From assembly GCA_028023455.1 (NCBI GenBank), contig JAQFVV010000030.1, positions 2,562,501 to 2,626,500 of the forward strand: a DNA stretch of 64,000 nt, read 5' to 3'. Each line of letters begins with the position of its first letter. The first letter of the stretch is position 1. The DNA is from Epiperipatus broadwayi (taxonomy: Eukaryota; Onychophora; Udeonychophora; Euonychophora; Peripatidae). Below, piece after piece: positions 44,691-58,429 of this stretch. The notes below the pieces were generated by a model that was not told the DNA's origin, ran no database searches, and was given only the letters and a program-made list of their open reading frames with translations. Both the position numbers and the translations under genes were made by a program.

Positions 44691-45340
44691 AGGTGGATAT
44701 GCTTTTGTAATCATAGCAATTGGCTTCTTGTCTATCCAAAACTAGAAATTGAAGGCCACTGTCTTTTATCAATGATAAAATGAGTCTCTTTCATTGTATA
44801 TTTGTTGTGCATACCAGTGATGCTATCTTGTTATATTTATTGTTCACAGAGATATAATTTATTTGCATATAGCTCATTTGCCAGCTGTAGACTTGGAAAT
44901 AATGTGATGCAAAATTACTGACTCCACTGCATGAGTATCAAGGCATAGGCAAGAATCTAGATTTTATACTTTGCCTACATACAATTCTATGTAGTATGCA
45001 TAACTATTGTAGCTATCACCATGCACCCACCACTTGAAACCTCTCTTTATTGGTTTTAAGAGTTTATATTTTTGTATGGTACTATGCTCATTAAATTTTG
45101 TGATTGCTTCAACTGCAACTTTTCCATGCATGTGAAAAATCAGCCTTAAAATTTATATTGCACTGCTTTATAATAGCCTAATTTTATAGATGCAGTTAAA
45201 ATCATTATTTGTTATACAAACAGACATGCTAGTACATACTAATACAAATACAGATAAGCTAATAAATTAATAAATCTTTTGAGTCATTATGTCTATATAT
45301 AAGGTTGCCTCAAACTTGGATCGTGAATCCCAAAATTACA
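44691..45340 (+). repeat. Interspersed repeat family, copy 2 (longest)
   Basis: The 44.99-45.20 kb part matches copy 1 (16336-16560) and copy 3 (59880-60200). This copy extends further at both sides. A 3' block, ggttgcctcaaacttggatc, corresponds to agattgcctcagacttatat at 60.15 kb. It is AT-rich without a reading frame. The shared order in three places supports a dispersed element of at least ~350 bp. Confidence 0.6.
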
Positions 45341-47700
45341 TTATAAATAATTAACTAATTTACAAATATAATTTATACACTAAAATTGAATACTTACATT
45401 AATATATGTATTATATTTGTTTTCGGTATGAAGGCCTTGAAATCCCAGAATCTTCCAAGCATGTTGAATCCATTTTCTAATTATGTTTTGCAATTCAAAC
45501 ATTTATGCTTTTATTTTCTCCATACAGTCTAATAAATTGAGTAGAAAAAATTTAGAAAAATGAATAAAAAATTAAATTTTTGTCTGATTTTAACATTATG
45601 TATATTAAAAAGGAAATAGAACTACAGAGAATGATGGTATTGGCACGTGTGTAGTCTATTTGGTTTACCTGCAATTTTAAAATAAAAAAGAAGAGTCAAG
45701 TCATTTTTTTATATTTTTGTCTAAAAACATTCTCTAGATAATTTTCTAAAACATTTTACAATTAAAACTTTTTTTTTCATTATTTAAATTAAATAATATT
45801 GATTTCATCTAACTGATAAGTGCTAAAAATTATCAGGTATGTCCAGCGTTAGTGACCTAGCAGTTAGCATAGCTGGTCAATGCATTTGACATATGAAAAA
45901 AAAAAAAATATCAGATAAGGGATTTGCTTCTATTTCATTATCTAATTGATCAGAATTCAAGTTAATGTCATTAAGTAGGGGACTTTTTCATGAATGATCA
46001 GTATTTACTTTAAATTAGATTTAAGTAAGATATTTTCTTTTGTTTTTCTATTAAAACTTATTCTCTTTTATAATAATAAAAACAGTCTAAGGCACCAAGT
46101 GTAGATTAAAATCAAAATTGGGATAAAGTTATTATAAAATATAACTAATTAAAAGTCAACTAGAGATTTCCAAAAGCATATATTCTTTTATTGAGTGCTA
46201 TAAATTAAATAAGTTCTGAAACATTTCCAATAATAAGATAAAATCAAAATTGAAAATTATTTAGATCTTTTATAATACTTGGTAAGATGTCAATAAATTT
46301 TTTAGATAAATACTTGTAAAATCCATTGTCAAGGGACATCAAAACTTTATTGCTGGAAGCTCTACCTGACAGAGCTACAACATGTATATCAAAAGAATAT
46401 TTGGCAAGAAGCAGCACATCCCTTTCCAGTCAACTGATCCTATGGTAATAGTGTTTGTGGTCCCAAAGAGAGACAAATTGTCCACTTACGTTTTAAAAAC
46501 AACTCTGAATTTGTAAATGATCACCAGTGAAAAGTGAATCTATATTCATATGTATAGAATTCTTGCAATGTAATCTTCCATAAGTCAAATCCATTATGTT
46601 TACTGTGACTGAAAAGAAAAAGATATTTGGAAAAAAAAACAAAAAAAGGAGAAAGGACAGAATTGTTGATACTTATAAGATTCAGAAACTGTCCATAAAG
46701 AATAAACTTTCTTTGGTATTAATATTTCAATTGAACTTTAAATGCTTATTTCCTCTATTTCTTAATATTAAATTTTACCATGGTACTGATTTTATACTTT
46801 ATATATTTATTTATGTTATTATGTCTGTTATAATAGTTTGTTAGTTTTAAATTCTTAATTAAAAGAAATGGTGATGACATTTGCTAGATCTTGATTATTT
46901 TAATTGAAAATTAACTAGCATATTATTTTATCATGCTAGATTTTTAATGTAAAAAAAGTTTTTAAATATTGCATACTACTATTATTTCTGCTTTATATAT
47001 GGTTTTCTTTGGTTGGAATAAAATGTAATTATTAGCTGGTTTTAGAAAAATATTCAAAATAAATTTGCTTGAAAAGCAGGTCTACAACTTCATCATTTAA
47101 ATAGAGAAAAAAAAAAAGAAAGGAAAGGGCTAATCAAAATTTAATCACAACTAATTTATCCTAGTAAAATAAATAACCATGTATTCATGTAAAATTATTA
47201 TTTTTTATTTAATTAGCATGAAAGCATGGGTGTTTTTAGATAGAATGATCTCTGGATGTATAATACCTGCCTAGTTGTTTTATTGGGGGGGGGGGGGTTC
47301 AATTATTTCTTAAATTTTGATCATGAATTCTTAAAGATTTTAATATTGCTTGATCTGCTTATGCTTATATATGTGTATGCCCATTGATTAGACATGTGCT
47401 GAGAGATATTTTTATTTCATGAGGTTATTTGAAGTGTTCATTGCTAGGTACAATTAAAACTACCGGATTTTAGTAATGTTATATTTGGGCTGTCATTTTA
47501 TTATATAAATAATTATAGTTAAAGCAATATTTTCTACCATAAAATAAAGTATTCCTGGTGTTAACCATCTATTTGGATATGGGAATACAATTATTACTTC
47601 ATTATATCATAATCATTAACTTTTGCAGTAACCCTAATCAGGTACTCTTCGTTCTTTTCAGAGCCTCATCATTATCTTAGTAGATGGAATTTTTTTTTAT
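45341..47700. other. AT-rich spacer with a possible SINE head
   Basis: At 45848-45890 the sequence gtgacctagcagttagcata resembles a polymerase III A box region, but the B box is not convincing. A less AT-biased patch at 46340-46560 has short protein-like pieces that I cannot assign. A 13-base G run occurs at 47285-47297. Otherwise nothing. Confidence 0.35.
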
Positions 47701-48310
47701 CTTTGAACATATTTGTTGTGTTTGGTTAGGGTTACAGGTTCGGTTCCAAACCAACAGACAAATGATGACAACTACTCAACAATCAATATATACAATTTAT
47801 TAGTTACAAAATATATATACATTAGTTAAACAAATGAATAAATATAGTTTATACAATTGAATACTGAAGTAGTTGTGCCGAGTAATGGAACTCACTTCGA
47901 GCTAAATAAGTAGTCTGCCTCATGAACTCAAGTAAGACTCTTACGGCTGTATTGGACAGCTTGCCTCGAGTCGGCTCTAGTTCAGACTCTTCCAGCTGCG
48001 CTTAGACAGCTACCTCGAGTTAGTTGTGGACGTAGCAGTTTCCAGGCCGTGTGTAGACTTGCCTCACTGCATGGATGTCGTGATAATGCCTAGAGAAATA
48101 CCTTTGCTGATGGCAGAAAGTTTATTGGAGAGCAAGTTCAGTCATTCAGTTAGACAGAAGTAATTGCTCTCTGCCTCCCCTACCTTACTGGAAGTATGTT
48201 GATCTGGTGCGCGAACCACTAGTGAAGGATTTAATCCCATTGGATAGCAACTGGGTGCTAGCCAATCAGGTAAGGAAACTGGAATAGTCCACTTCTGAAG
48301 GCAGGATCAG
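47701..48310. other. G+C-richer island, possible solo LTR or SINE-linked unit
   Basis: The composition contrast is sharp. GGTTCGGTTCC at about 47738 matches a B box or, on the other strand, a tRNA-3'-like primer-binding stretch next to TGG. Within it the block gactctt-c-gctg...gacagct-cctcgagt is imperfectly duplicated at a 49-bp offset (47936 and 47985). There is no coding frame. I could not fix TG...CA ends or a target duplication, so the nature is open. Confidence 0.3.
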
Positions 48311-50536
48311 ATATGACTATTGATATCCAAATAATTTGTCTAATGAAAAATTATACGAATATTGACAATCATTGTTGTAAGATATTTTAAATCTGTTGAT
48401 AGTTGAATGTTTACACCTTAATTTGAAAGTGGAGTTGATTGTAGTGTATGCGTGAGAGTAGTGGACCATGTTTATATCTATTGTCTCACTCGTGTTGTCT
48501 ACCAAAAGTAATATTCCTTTAAAATTAAACAATATAGAACAAACAATTATGATTATTAACATTATTAGTTCATCATCAGTCTAAGATGATAATAGATAAT
48601 GCAATATAAAGATTAAATTGAGATATCCATCAAACATTTATGCGCTGAAAGAAACCCATTGTGGCTGAGTAATTAACTAGTCTTTGATTACATAATAGAT
48701 AAATGAGTTATCATTAATCAAATAACGTAGTTTTAATTCCAACATTGCTTGGCAATCTTTGAATTCATAAAAGACAATTACTAATAATTAAATATGTGTA
48801 TTCAAATCCTTAACTTACACATTGTTAACCAGCAAGTTATAAAGACTATGAGTCAATACTCAGTATCCCTGTATGATGTAAATTGTATATAAATCTGTTT
48901 ACCTGCTAATAAATCTATTGTCTTCATTATAAGCATAAGTTTATTTATATAGAACTGATCTTATTATTTATGATTATTAGTCATTTAAAATCTTGTATGT
49001 TCCCCTGACCTGAGGTATGAAAGAAATGTTTCGCATCATCAATGTTTATAGTCAGAGAAAGGTATTTGTGGGATTATATTTTATGTTATCAATTGTCTTA
49101 GGCTGCAGGTTTTGATGGTTACAGAATATCATTCATCTATCCATCCAAATATATGTACACACAACATTCCTGTGCAACTTTGAACACTAATAATCGAACT
49201 TTAGCTGTGTAAAAATAAATATTTAATATGCATTTGACTAAAAATGGTTAAGTTCAAATATATACAATAAGAAATATCTATAATGATGATAATAATGATT
49301 TAAACTAATTACCATTACTCCAAGAGCATTTTTATTTGTTTCTCTAGTTTCAATAAATAAATAATGGAATTTTAAGGTGCCAAATCTTTTAAATTGAAAA
49401 TTTAATTTTGGAAAACTTATTAATGTCCGAACATCATCATTTGTAAATTATTAGCATTATCCCTGCATGTCTCTTAGTTGCTTGCATGATTTCCCAGAGT
49501 TGTGGATATTAATAGCTAATGTTTAGAGTGAGTTCAGTAAGCAAGTAAACTAAATTGAGTAATAATAAAAATAAATTAACAATAGATATATAAACTTGCA
49601 GTTGTATTAATAAAGTATTAAATATAATATAGAATAGTAAAATTAATATAATATTAGATATATTTCAATATAAATATAAACCTGTTGCTTCTGTATTTAG
49701 AACTATTACTAAATATAATACAGAATAGTAAAGATAATAAAAATAATAATTATTAGAGATATTTTAAACTTAAGACCTCAGAATAAATATATTGATAAGA
49801 TCTTGTCAAGTGTAAAGCTTGAAACTATGGTTTTCTGCAGCTATTGTTCTTTTAATATATAAATGTCTTAATTAATTGATGCTGAATGATTTTTTTTATT
49901 AAAGCAGGCAATATGTTTTTCACAAATTGCTTATGTAAGTCTGTGTAAGTTTTTATGGTACTTAAGTATTAATCCAAACACCAAGATTAATTATGGATAA
50001 TTCAAAGTATGAATTATTAATGAAATAAATGATACAAATTTTAAATTGTTTAATGAATATATTTCCATCATTTGGAAATAAGATGTTTTTTTAGATTTAA
50101 TGTTTGGTATTGCATATAATGAATGTTTTTGATGACACAAAGTGCTGTAAAATATAATGAAAACACATTCTTGCTGATTTGTCAGAATTTTTTTTAAAAA
50201 GTCATTTATAATTTGCGGAAACAAATTAAACATTATCAAATTTGAATTATTTCATTGATTAACAATTTATATCTGGAATTATCTGTAATGAATCTTGATG
50301 TCCGGACTAATTATAGTCTGTTGTATTAGAAAAAGTTTATTAATGGCAGATTTAAATTTTTGTTATATAAATTGAATGTGTTTTTAAAGTAATATTATTA
50401 GAGAACAGTTAAAATAAATTATCTCAATGTGTGCACTTGAAAATTTATTTCTTTTAAAAAAACAATTTATGATTATTAGATATTATTCTGTCTATTTTTA
50501 AATATATTTGTTGTTTCAATGTGTTTATTGATATTC
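48311..50536. other. AT-rich spacer
   Basis: Two minus-strand open frames (48317-48562, 49991-50239) are AT-driven and unconvincing. No repeat, exon or promoter is supported. Confidence 0.4.
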
Positions 50537-50544
50537 ACCTATAT

Positions 50545-50841
50545 CAGGGGTCCCCAACCCTATGCCCGTGGGCACCATGGCGCCAGCAGACCATTTTACA
50601 TGTGCCCGCCACTATCCGAACATGATAAAAAATTATTTATCTGATTCAAATAAATTTCATTTTTAAGATTTCTTATAAATTATTGTATTGTATAGGCCAT
50701 ACTATACTTTTACAGCATAAAAGGGTTTATCATTAACAATATCCAACTATAAATTTACATTGAAAAAATAAATGGTGCCTGCCACCTGGCCAGTATTATA
50801 GAATGATGTGCTCTTAAGTGCAAAAAGGTTGGGGACCACTG
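50545..50841. mobile_element. hAT-type MITE, copy 2 (297 bp)
   Basis: Starts CAGGGGTCCCCAACCC and ends GGTTGGGGACCACTG. The perfect 8-bp duplication acctatat lies directly on both sides (50537-50544 and 50842-50849), the hAT signature. The body matches copy 1 at 15461 (blocks ggcaccatggcgcc, aacatgataaaaaattattt, tggtgcc-gccacctggcc) with one ~70-bp AT-rich segment absent. Non-autonomous, no reading frame. Confidence 0.95.
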
Positions 50842-50849
50842 ACCTATAT

Positions 50850-53800
50850 TATTAAACTGCTGCATGTAATTTTTGAGAACAAATATTTTAAACACTCAGC
50901 TAATTCTTATTGCACTTGAACATCATTGAACATTACTTTGTTTTATATCTTTGGGGAAAGAACTTAGCATTTGTAGGTGGATATAACTGAGACAATTTGT
51001 TATTTTTTCACAAAATGTAGATTGGTAAATACAACTTTAGAAATTATTTTGAGTGTAAAAATGCACGATTTTTGTGTTAAAGGTGATCTTAATTAATTGA
51101 CAAATGCTTATTGAAGCAAATATTGATGGATCAGAAATTATTCTTTTTAAAATAATTGCAATTTGTTAAATATGATAAATATGTGTTAAATTCTCTGATT
51201 GGTATAAAGCTTGAATACTTTGAGAATAGGATAAGTTTCATTTAATAACTTTTTTGCTTTACTATTAAATCTAATACAATATAATAATTTGAACTTAACA
51301 AAATTTTATATTAGCTTTCATTTTTTAATATAGCTCATTGTATTTGTTAATAGATTAATATAATCCTTTAGCTTAAAATATGTATAGTTTTTATTTAAAA
51401 GAAAATACCATATGGATAATTGCTGAGAAGCTCGTATACCTAAATAGCAGTTTCATTTAGTTGATCAGAGATTTTTTTTTTCCAACTGTATTGGTCCAGA
51501 AACCTTTAGATCTTAAGGAATCTTTAGATCTTAAATTTGTCATTTTCCCACTGCACTTTTATTAAATTGAGTTTTACGTAAAAGAATAAAAAAAAACATT
51601 TGAAAAATTATTTGCAAATACATCTAAGATTTAACTAAATTTAAAATTATTTTTAAAACCTTCAGCCCATCTATAAATGGTAGGAAGAGTTAATTTAAAA
51701 TTTCAAATATTTTTTATATTTATAAAGTTTAAGAGTTGCTTTTAAAAAATCATAAGCCCATCATAAATAAATAAACTTAATTGCAAATGATTTAACATTT
51801 CCTATATTGATCACTACAAAATTTATTATAATAATCATATTAATTAAAAAAGTTATGGATTAAAGAAAATTGTGTGGGAAATTGCTCGAAAGATCATATG
51901 GTATTCCAACATCTTAATGACAGATTGAACATTTAACATTTGTTCTGATAGTCTGAACCAAGTGTTTTTTTTTTTTTATTTACTTTATTTAACCGACATA
52001 ATGATGCAGAAATCTTTAGCTCTAAGTCTGTCCCTTTATCATTGAGCTAAATGCAGGGATTATTGTTTAGCAAAAATATTCAGAAACGATTAATTAGATA
52101 TGATGATGTAAAGGTTGTTTAATACACTTATTAGATATGGTTTAGTATAATGCATTTTCTTTCAGTAAAAAATTATGCTATGTTAAAAAAAAAAAAATTT
52201 TTTTAAACAATTACTAAAGAAATAAAAATATATGTGTATCGATTTTTTAAAATTAAATAATTTGATTAATTAGTTTATTATTAAAATTTAATTACATAAG
52301 TTATTTTTTAAAAAAAATTAAATAATAGAATAGTGCCTATTGCATCCATCCTCCATGATTTAGGATTTGAAACCAGACTGGATTAATTCTGGAATTTTTT
52401 TAAGACAAAACAGGCATAGGTTTTTCATTCATATAGATTGCCTACAGTCAATTCAATGAGTTATCCAATAATGGTAGATATATAAATATTCAGTTAGAAG
52501 ATAATAACTCCTTTCAATGAGTAAAAGTTCTAGATTAATATGAGTTGTTTGAGTGTTGACGCATAATCTCTAAATGTGCTTTCATTGTTGGAAATGGTGG
52601 TGTCATGCTATATGGATGCAGAGTTCATAATTACCTTTATATTAATTTCACTTGTTTCTCAATGTTTATTCTTGTAATTTAAAAATTAAAGCTAGCTAAA
52701 AGATTTTAAGTATATATTTGTAATTAGCCTTTGCTTATTATTGTTATTACAATTTAAAGTAGTGTTTTTAAAACATTAACATACTATAAATCTTGCAACA
52801 TTTGTATATGGAAGTTTGTCATATTTTTTTTTAGATATTGACTTATTTCTATCTAGTTGTACTTATTCATAACACTCCTTAACTAATCAACATTTCTATT
52901 TTTTAAATTTTAAAAAAATTAAGTTTTGTAGCACAAAAAATGTGCTAATTTGAAATGAATATGTGAAATTGATCAAATATAGTAAAATATTTATTTGCAT
53001 AACTTGAAGGAAAATAAAACAAGATTTAAAAAAGCAAAAGTGGATTAAGAAGCATTATGAATTCTTTATCAAAATTAGTTTAAATTTAGAAAGAATTTAA
53101 TCTTGATTTTTAGAGTTTTACTTTAAACTTTTTTTTAACTACATACAAATTGTAGAATATCAGTTTGATATTATTAAACTTTATTCATAGTTATTTATAG
53201 TCTGATGCAATTTTTGATTAATTTTCTCTAACTTATTTTCGTAAAATTAAATATATTTTTTTTAAAATGTGATTTTAAGCATATTTTATTGCAAAGATGT
53301 ATTTCTCAAATTCATTGAATCAAAAGGAAAATATATAAATACAAACATATATTCAAAATATCTTGATATTTGATCATTTTTTTAGAATTATACAAGTTAA
53401 TTTCTAATTTTAACCACTATATTAAAAATACAAAAATGGTAGCAGAAAAATCAACCAAACCTTATAAGAGTAACTTACTTAAGTTGGGTAATGTAATGGT
53501 GGATAATGAAACAGTAAGATTCGCATTCGAATCTTAAGTTTCACCTTTTCTATCGTCTCTCACCCACCACTCTATCCTACCCAAATTTAAACTTTTTTGG
53601 TATCGAATTGTGTGTGTAGCAATATTAAAAATGAATCAATATATGTAAAATCCTCCATAAACACACACACATTTCAATAACAAATTTAAAGCAATGGATA
53701 AAAATAATTGATGTAATTTGTATTTTTTTTAGTATATAAAAATATATAATTTTAACCATTTATTTTAAATTAATTTCATTTAGTAATAATTTTAGAAATA

Positions 53801-54059
53801 GATTGTAATATTTAATTAAAAGTAAAAATAATTGTATGTTCCCTTTTGTATTTGAAATGTTAAAAGTAATGGTCGGTGAGAGATAATAGATTAAGTAAAA
53901 AGAAAAATTCCCTAAAATCTAATTACCAAAAATGTAAATGTAAAATTAAATATGAACAATAGTAAAGCAGCTTTCTATATAAATTAAACATATAAGAATG
54001 TATTGATTATCCTCGGGGCAAATGATTGAATCCAAAAATAAATATAACAAAAGTTAAAA
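50850..54059. other. AT-rich spacer with a possible SINE head at 53.48 kb
   Basis: GGGTAATGTAATGGTGGATA at 53486 and GCATTCGAATCT at 53523-53534 look like worn A and B boxes of a tRNA-derived SINE. Further weak tRNA-like traces occur near 52.0 and 52.35 kb. Duplicated short blocks (tttagatctta) lie at 51506-51533. No gene is supported. Confidence 0.35.
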
Positions 54060-56000
54060 AGATAAGATCAGGAAGGGAGGCCATTTTGAACTTTCTAAGG
54101 ACTTTCAGTTGAACTTTAGCCCTGCTCTCGATCAGTTGAGAGTCTCCAAATATATATATATTGATTTACTTGCCACAGTATGTGTGAGTAGAAATCGCCA
54201 AAGACTATTCACCCCGGAGATGGTCGATTGTTTGCCGCGAACCTACGTCCGTTGCCCTCCATAAAATCAACCAAAAGGATCTGCTTCCCACAATCAGAAA
54301 GCTGCTGCTGCTATTCAAATAACTGAATCACCTAAATGCTGGAAAGAACTGCTACTGCTGGAATCATGAACAATTTGCTATTGACCACTTATTCGAAAAA
54401 CTTCTCATAAAACAGGTACTACTAATATCACGCTATAGCTCATTCTTTATATAACTTATAAACTGTAAAATTCTTATTTGTAAAACTATAAATTTAATTA
54501 TTAATTCCTCCTGTAAATTTCTCTAATAATCTAGCTTGCCTAACTATCTTTCTTGGGTACGTATTTCTAAAATCTATATTTTATTATATAATTATAGTAT
54601 GCTTATGATTTTCTAAGTATAAATCTATGATTGCTTGAAACAGTGGATGCGTGTCAAATTTTCATTAATATTTACCTCCATAAATTACTTAATATTTTCG
54701 TATAAATCGACACGCATTCAATGCTTCATTTGTTGTAATGCAGGGATCTACTGCTTAGCAAATGGCTGACGTATTAGTTATAATACTCACCCAGTTTACA
54801 TATTGTTTTATATTTTATTAAATTTTAATTAATAATTCCCTAAATTGCATTTCTTTGAGAGTCGCAAACGTTCTTTATTAAATGTTGATAATGTAGGGCC
54901 GAGTTATAAAATATATTTAAATCTTAACAGAATCATCTGTACGTTATACATGTGTTACGTTTTAGAGATGCGATGACCCATTACAAGCCTTGAATACTTC
55001 GGATTCTTTAGGATTGAAATTAATCCCAGTCGCCCTACACAAGCGGACATAATAAATGCTCCCGTAGGGTTTGACGAAAGTCATCCAGCCAGCAGGCAAT
55101 CGTGGCACGAACCACTTACCCCTGGTTATGCCTATGTGATACCTTACCTCTTTGGGCCTATGGCAAACGCCAGCCCGTTCTAAACTCATTCACGGCTTTG
55201 CAGCTTCAATATACTGCCACTTCCTATCGCCTTTCTAGACATACCACGTGTTTCTTTTATTAACTTTATTATTCTACGTATAACTCCGGCCCTGCATTAG
55301 TGACATAATTCACTCTCAAATAAATGTTTGCCCCTAGTTATTAGTAAATATCTTTAATTAAATAAATATATGTCCGCCGCTACTATTATAAATCTTACTT
55401 TAGACTCTTGTATTGCAAAAGTATAAATCCCTAAAGGCATGCCCTAGAAATACTTGCTCGAGAATTTTAGGTAGCTAGATTACGTCAGCTATATAAATAA
55501 ATGTATCTCTTTGATATCTAACAGTATCGGAAATCCCTTTACTAAATTTTAAATCTTACCAAATATTATTAGTAAATGATTTATTATTAAAATGTTTCAA
55601 TAAATAACGTCAAACTATACGTCTGCCGTTACTTCTTTATTTATTTATTCGATATCCATTTCATATATTTCCTCGATTCTTTAAAATATAAATATTTAAT
55701 ATTAGTGTTACTATTGGCTAACTTGAAATAAAATTCTTGATTCTCTTGCATCTCCCTGATCACCGTGCCTAAAGAAGTATTTACTAATATAGCATCAGCT
55801 GCGTTGTTTCGTAGATTGTATTGTGGAACCGATAAACTATGTTCGAACTCAGTACTACGGGTAGCTTCGCTATCTAGATGGTGCTGCAGTTCTGTGCGGT
55901 GGTCGAATTCTGCACTATGTTAACGAATCACACGTTTCTGACCGTTACAATAGTCACTTGTAGTGGAATGTATTCTGATGATATCCTTATTTAAAGACTC
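54060..56000. other. G+C-richer island, unidentified
   Basis: About 2 kb of clearly different composition. At 54205-54414 one plus-strand frame looks protein-like (contains LHKINQKDLLPTIRKLLLLF and, after one stop, NHEQFAIDHLFEKLLIKQ) and ends at a donor-like acag|gtacta. At 54962-55189 the minus strand is open for 75 codons (HIGITRGKWFVPRLPAGWMT). An inverted pair, ggatgcgtgtc/gacacgcattc, lies at about 54646 and 54710. No family motif is found. It could be the first exon of a gene with flanking regulatory sequence, or an old LTR element. Confidence 0.3.
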
Positions 56001-56338
56001 ATATTTCAAAAATATACTTAATCATTTTTGGATAAATATCTTAAATGAAATATTTATGGCTAACTACCATATTATCACCTCAGCAGTGCAACAGGCTTAT
56101 CCTACTACAAACACATTCCTAATATAAAACCATTATTTCCTATGGCTTTTAAATTCATTGGAACATGATATTGCACATGTAGTTAATTGATACCTCAGAT
56201 ATAGAATATAATGGCAAATAAAGAATTTAAATGTTTTTAATTAAACAAATACTTTAATGAAAAATATAAGTGATAATACAAATTAGGCATTTCCAGAATA
56301 ATGAATAAAAGCTTTGTTATATATTATCACTTAAATTG
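56001..56338. other. AT-rich spacer
   Basis: Nothing recognisable. Confidence 0.5.
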
Positions 56339-56346
56339 AGTTATAG

Positions 56347-56873
56347 CAGTGTTCTTCAACCCTTGGTCCGCGGCCCGGTGCCGGGCCGCGGAACTTTTCT
56401 GCAGGTCCGCGTGCTAGACGGGCAGTGAAAAGTTTGTAATAATAAATATAAGAGTTTAAACTTTTAATTAATATAGCCAATTTTTATTTATTTTTTCATC
56501 TCATTTTTACCCAATTAAAAAAAAAAGAAAACAGAACGAAAACAAAATCTAATCAATCATTCATAAATTAATTTGTTTTTCTAGTTATCACAGATGTTTA
56601 CGGGGGGGGGGGGTAGAATTAAATTTTTTATTACTTTTCTAAAAAAATTTAAAAAAAAGTTTTTTATTATATAAACTCCATATATATATAAAACTTTATC
56701 TTATATATTTAACATTGTTGTTTTGATCAGTTATAACAATTATGCTTATCTTTAAGAAAATTTATCTATAGACTTCTGCCGGTCTGCGAAATGTTATCCT
56801 TATTTTTGCTGTTTCGCGGAACCTTATCCTTATTTTTACCGGTCCACAGGTGTGAAAAGGTTGAAGACCACTG
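56347..56873. mobile_element. hAT-type MITE of a second family (527 bp)
   Basis: Left end CAGTGTTCTTCAACCCTTGG and right end AAGGTTGAAGACCACTG are inverted termini. The 8-bp duplication agttatag is perfect on both sides (56339-56346 and 56874-56881). Near the left end a G+C-rich palindrome (cgcggcccgg-tg-ccgggccgcg, about 56370-56393) is striking in this DNA. The ends resemble the widespread hAT type with CAGTGGTTCTCAACC termini. The interior is AT-rich with a 10-base G run (56601-56610) and no transposase. Confidence 0.95.
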
Positions 56874-56881
56874 AGTTATAG

Positions 56882-58425
56882 AAATATTAAAAATAAAGTT
56901 TAGTATTTTTTAATTCACTCCTATATTATTTGATACTCAACCAAATATATCTAAAATAATTATCTCCCCGTTGACAATATCAATATACCAATTTTAGGTA
57001 AATATAAATAAAACATTGATTTCTGGATGGGAACAGAATTTAAGAAAAAAATGTAGGGGAAAGATTATTAATAATAAAAATGTTTCCCCCGTGCTACCAA
57101 TCAAGTTGTTAAAATACAAAATCATTTTAAAGATTATATAAAAACTAATATAAATTATTAAGTAATTAGCAACATTGCTAGCAATTGATTTTCAAAACTT
57201 GATTAGAAAATATATGGAGAGTGTCTCAGTTGCATTTGATTTCATGGATATGTCCATACTTGAAATTTTTTTTTTTTATATTTCTGAATTATCCTAGTTA
57301 ATAACATTTCTTTGTTCAAATTATTTTTTCTTACATAATTTTTCGTAGCATTTAGGCTATATATGTTATTTATAAGCATTCCTTGTAGAGATTCTGTAAC
57401 TAGTTTTCTAACTGTTGTTGATTTCAACACTATTCAAGAATCTGGGGACATCAGTTACATAGCAAATTGAAAGAACTACATCCTCAGTTCAATCAGCATT
57501 GGTACATTACGATTTTTGTTGTTCATCCTAATATATTTTGCTGCTATGGCAGATACTTCATAATGCAAATGAAGGAATATCTTTGACTTTAGCATTAGTT
57601 TTTCTAAATTCTTTGCAACTTTGGATTGGAATATTGCTTGCTACTAACTTGTGAATACAATTAGTGTGGATTCATTATTCAACTGCTTATTACTTGATCT
57701 GCAAATGCTCTTTTTATATGAACCTCCTTGTTATTTTACCTTTCTACTAATGACAATTGAATCTTGTTTTTCTTATTGCTTAATAAGCCTTATTGTTTAC
57801 TTAAAGCTTAATCCTAATGGATTGTTTTTCAGTTAGTTAATTGTGATGTAGTTTTACAGTTCTAATTTTTAAGAGAAAATTATTTTGATTATTGCAAATT
57901 TTCTTTCTCTACCATTTTATCAATACAGTTATATATTATAATAATTTAGACTGAAAATTATGATATTGCAGCATTTTTTTTTTTTACAGTGTTTAAAATT
58001 TTTTTTTATCTAAACCTTTACAAATAATTTGCTTTATCTTTTAGTATTTTTTATATAATTCTAACTATTATTTATTTTATTACAAATTATTCTTCTCTTT
58101 TATTTAAACTTCAATAGTAACATAACATTGGAAATGAGCAAAATAACTTTTTATGCTCTATTTTTATATAATACACTTACTTTATCAACCTATATCCCTC
58201 ACATTTAATTAAAAGCAAATGAATAAAAATATTCAGATACTTTACTGATTCTATCATACATTATTATGTAACCTATTTTTTGAGCTTTTAGATTTAATGC
58301 CTAATTGTCCCTAGAATGATTAAATTTTCTGATATTTAAATGTGCCACAATATATATGTAAAGATATCTCTGCTTGAATACAGATTGAATAATTCTTTTA
58401 ATAGATTAATTTTTTTGACAGCTTA
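56882..58425. other. AT-rich spacer with one ambiguous open frame
   Basis: Minus-strand 57242-57430 (62 codons, with TESLQGMLINNIYSLNATKN) has less biased composition than chance frames here, but it shows no motif. T runs are at 57267-57277 and 57975-57986. No gene call is made. Confidence 0.35.
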
Positions 58426-58429
58426 ACTA

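Noticed and set aside
47285-47297. Long G run (13 G), with another 10-G run at 56.6 kb
   Set aside because: Considered as quadruplex or regulatory elements, but single homopolymers like these are more likely slippage or sequencing artefacts.
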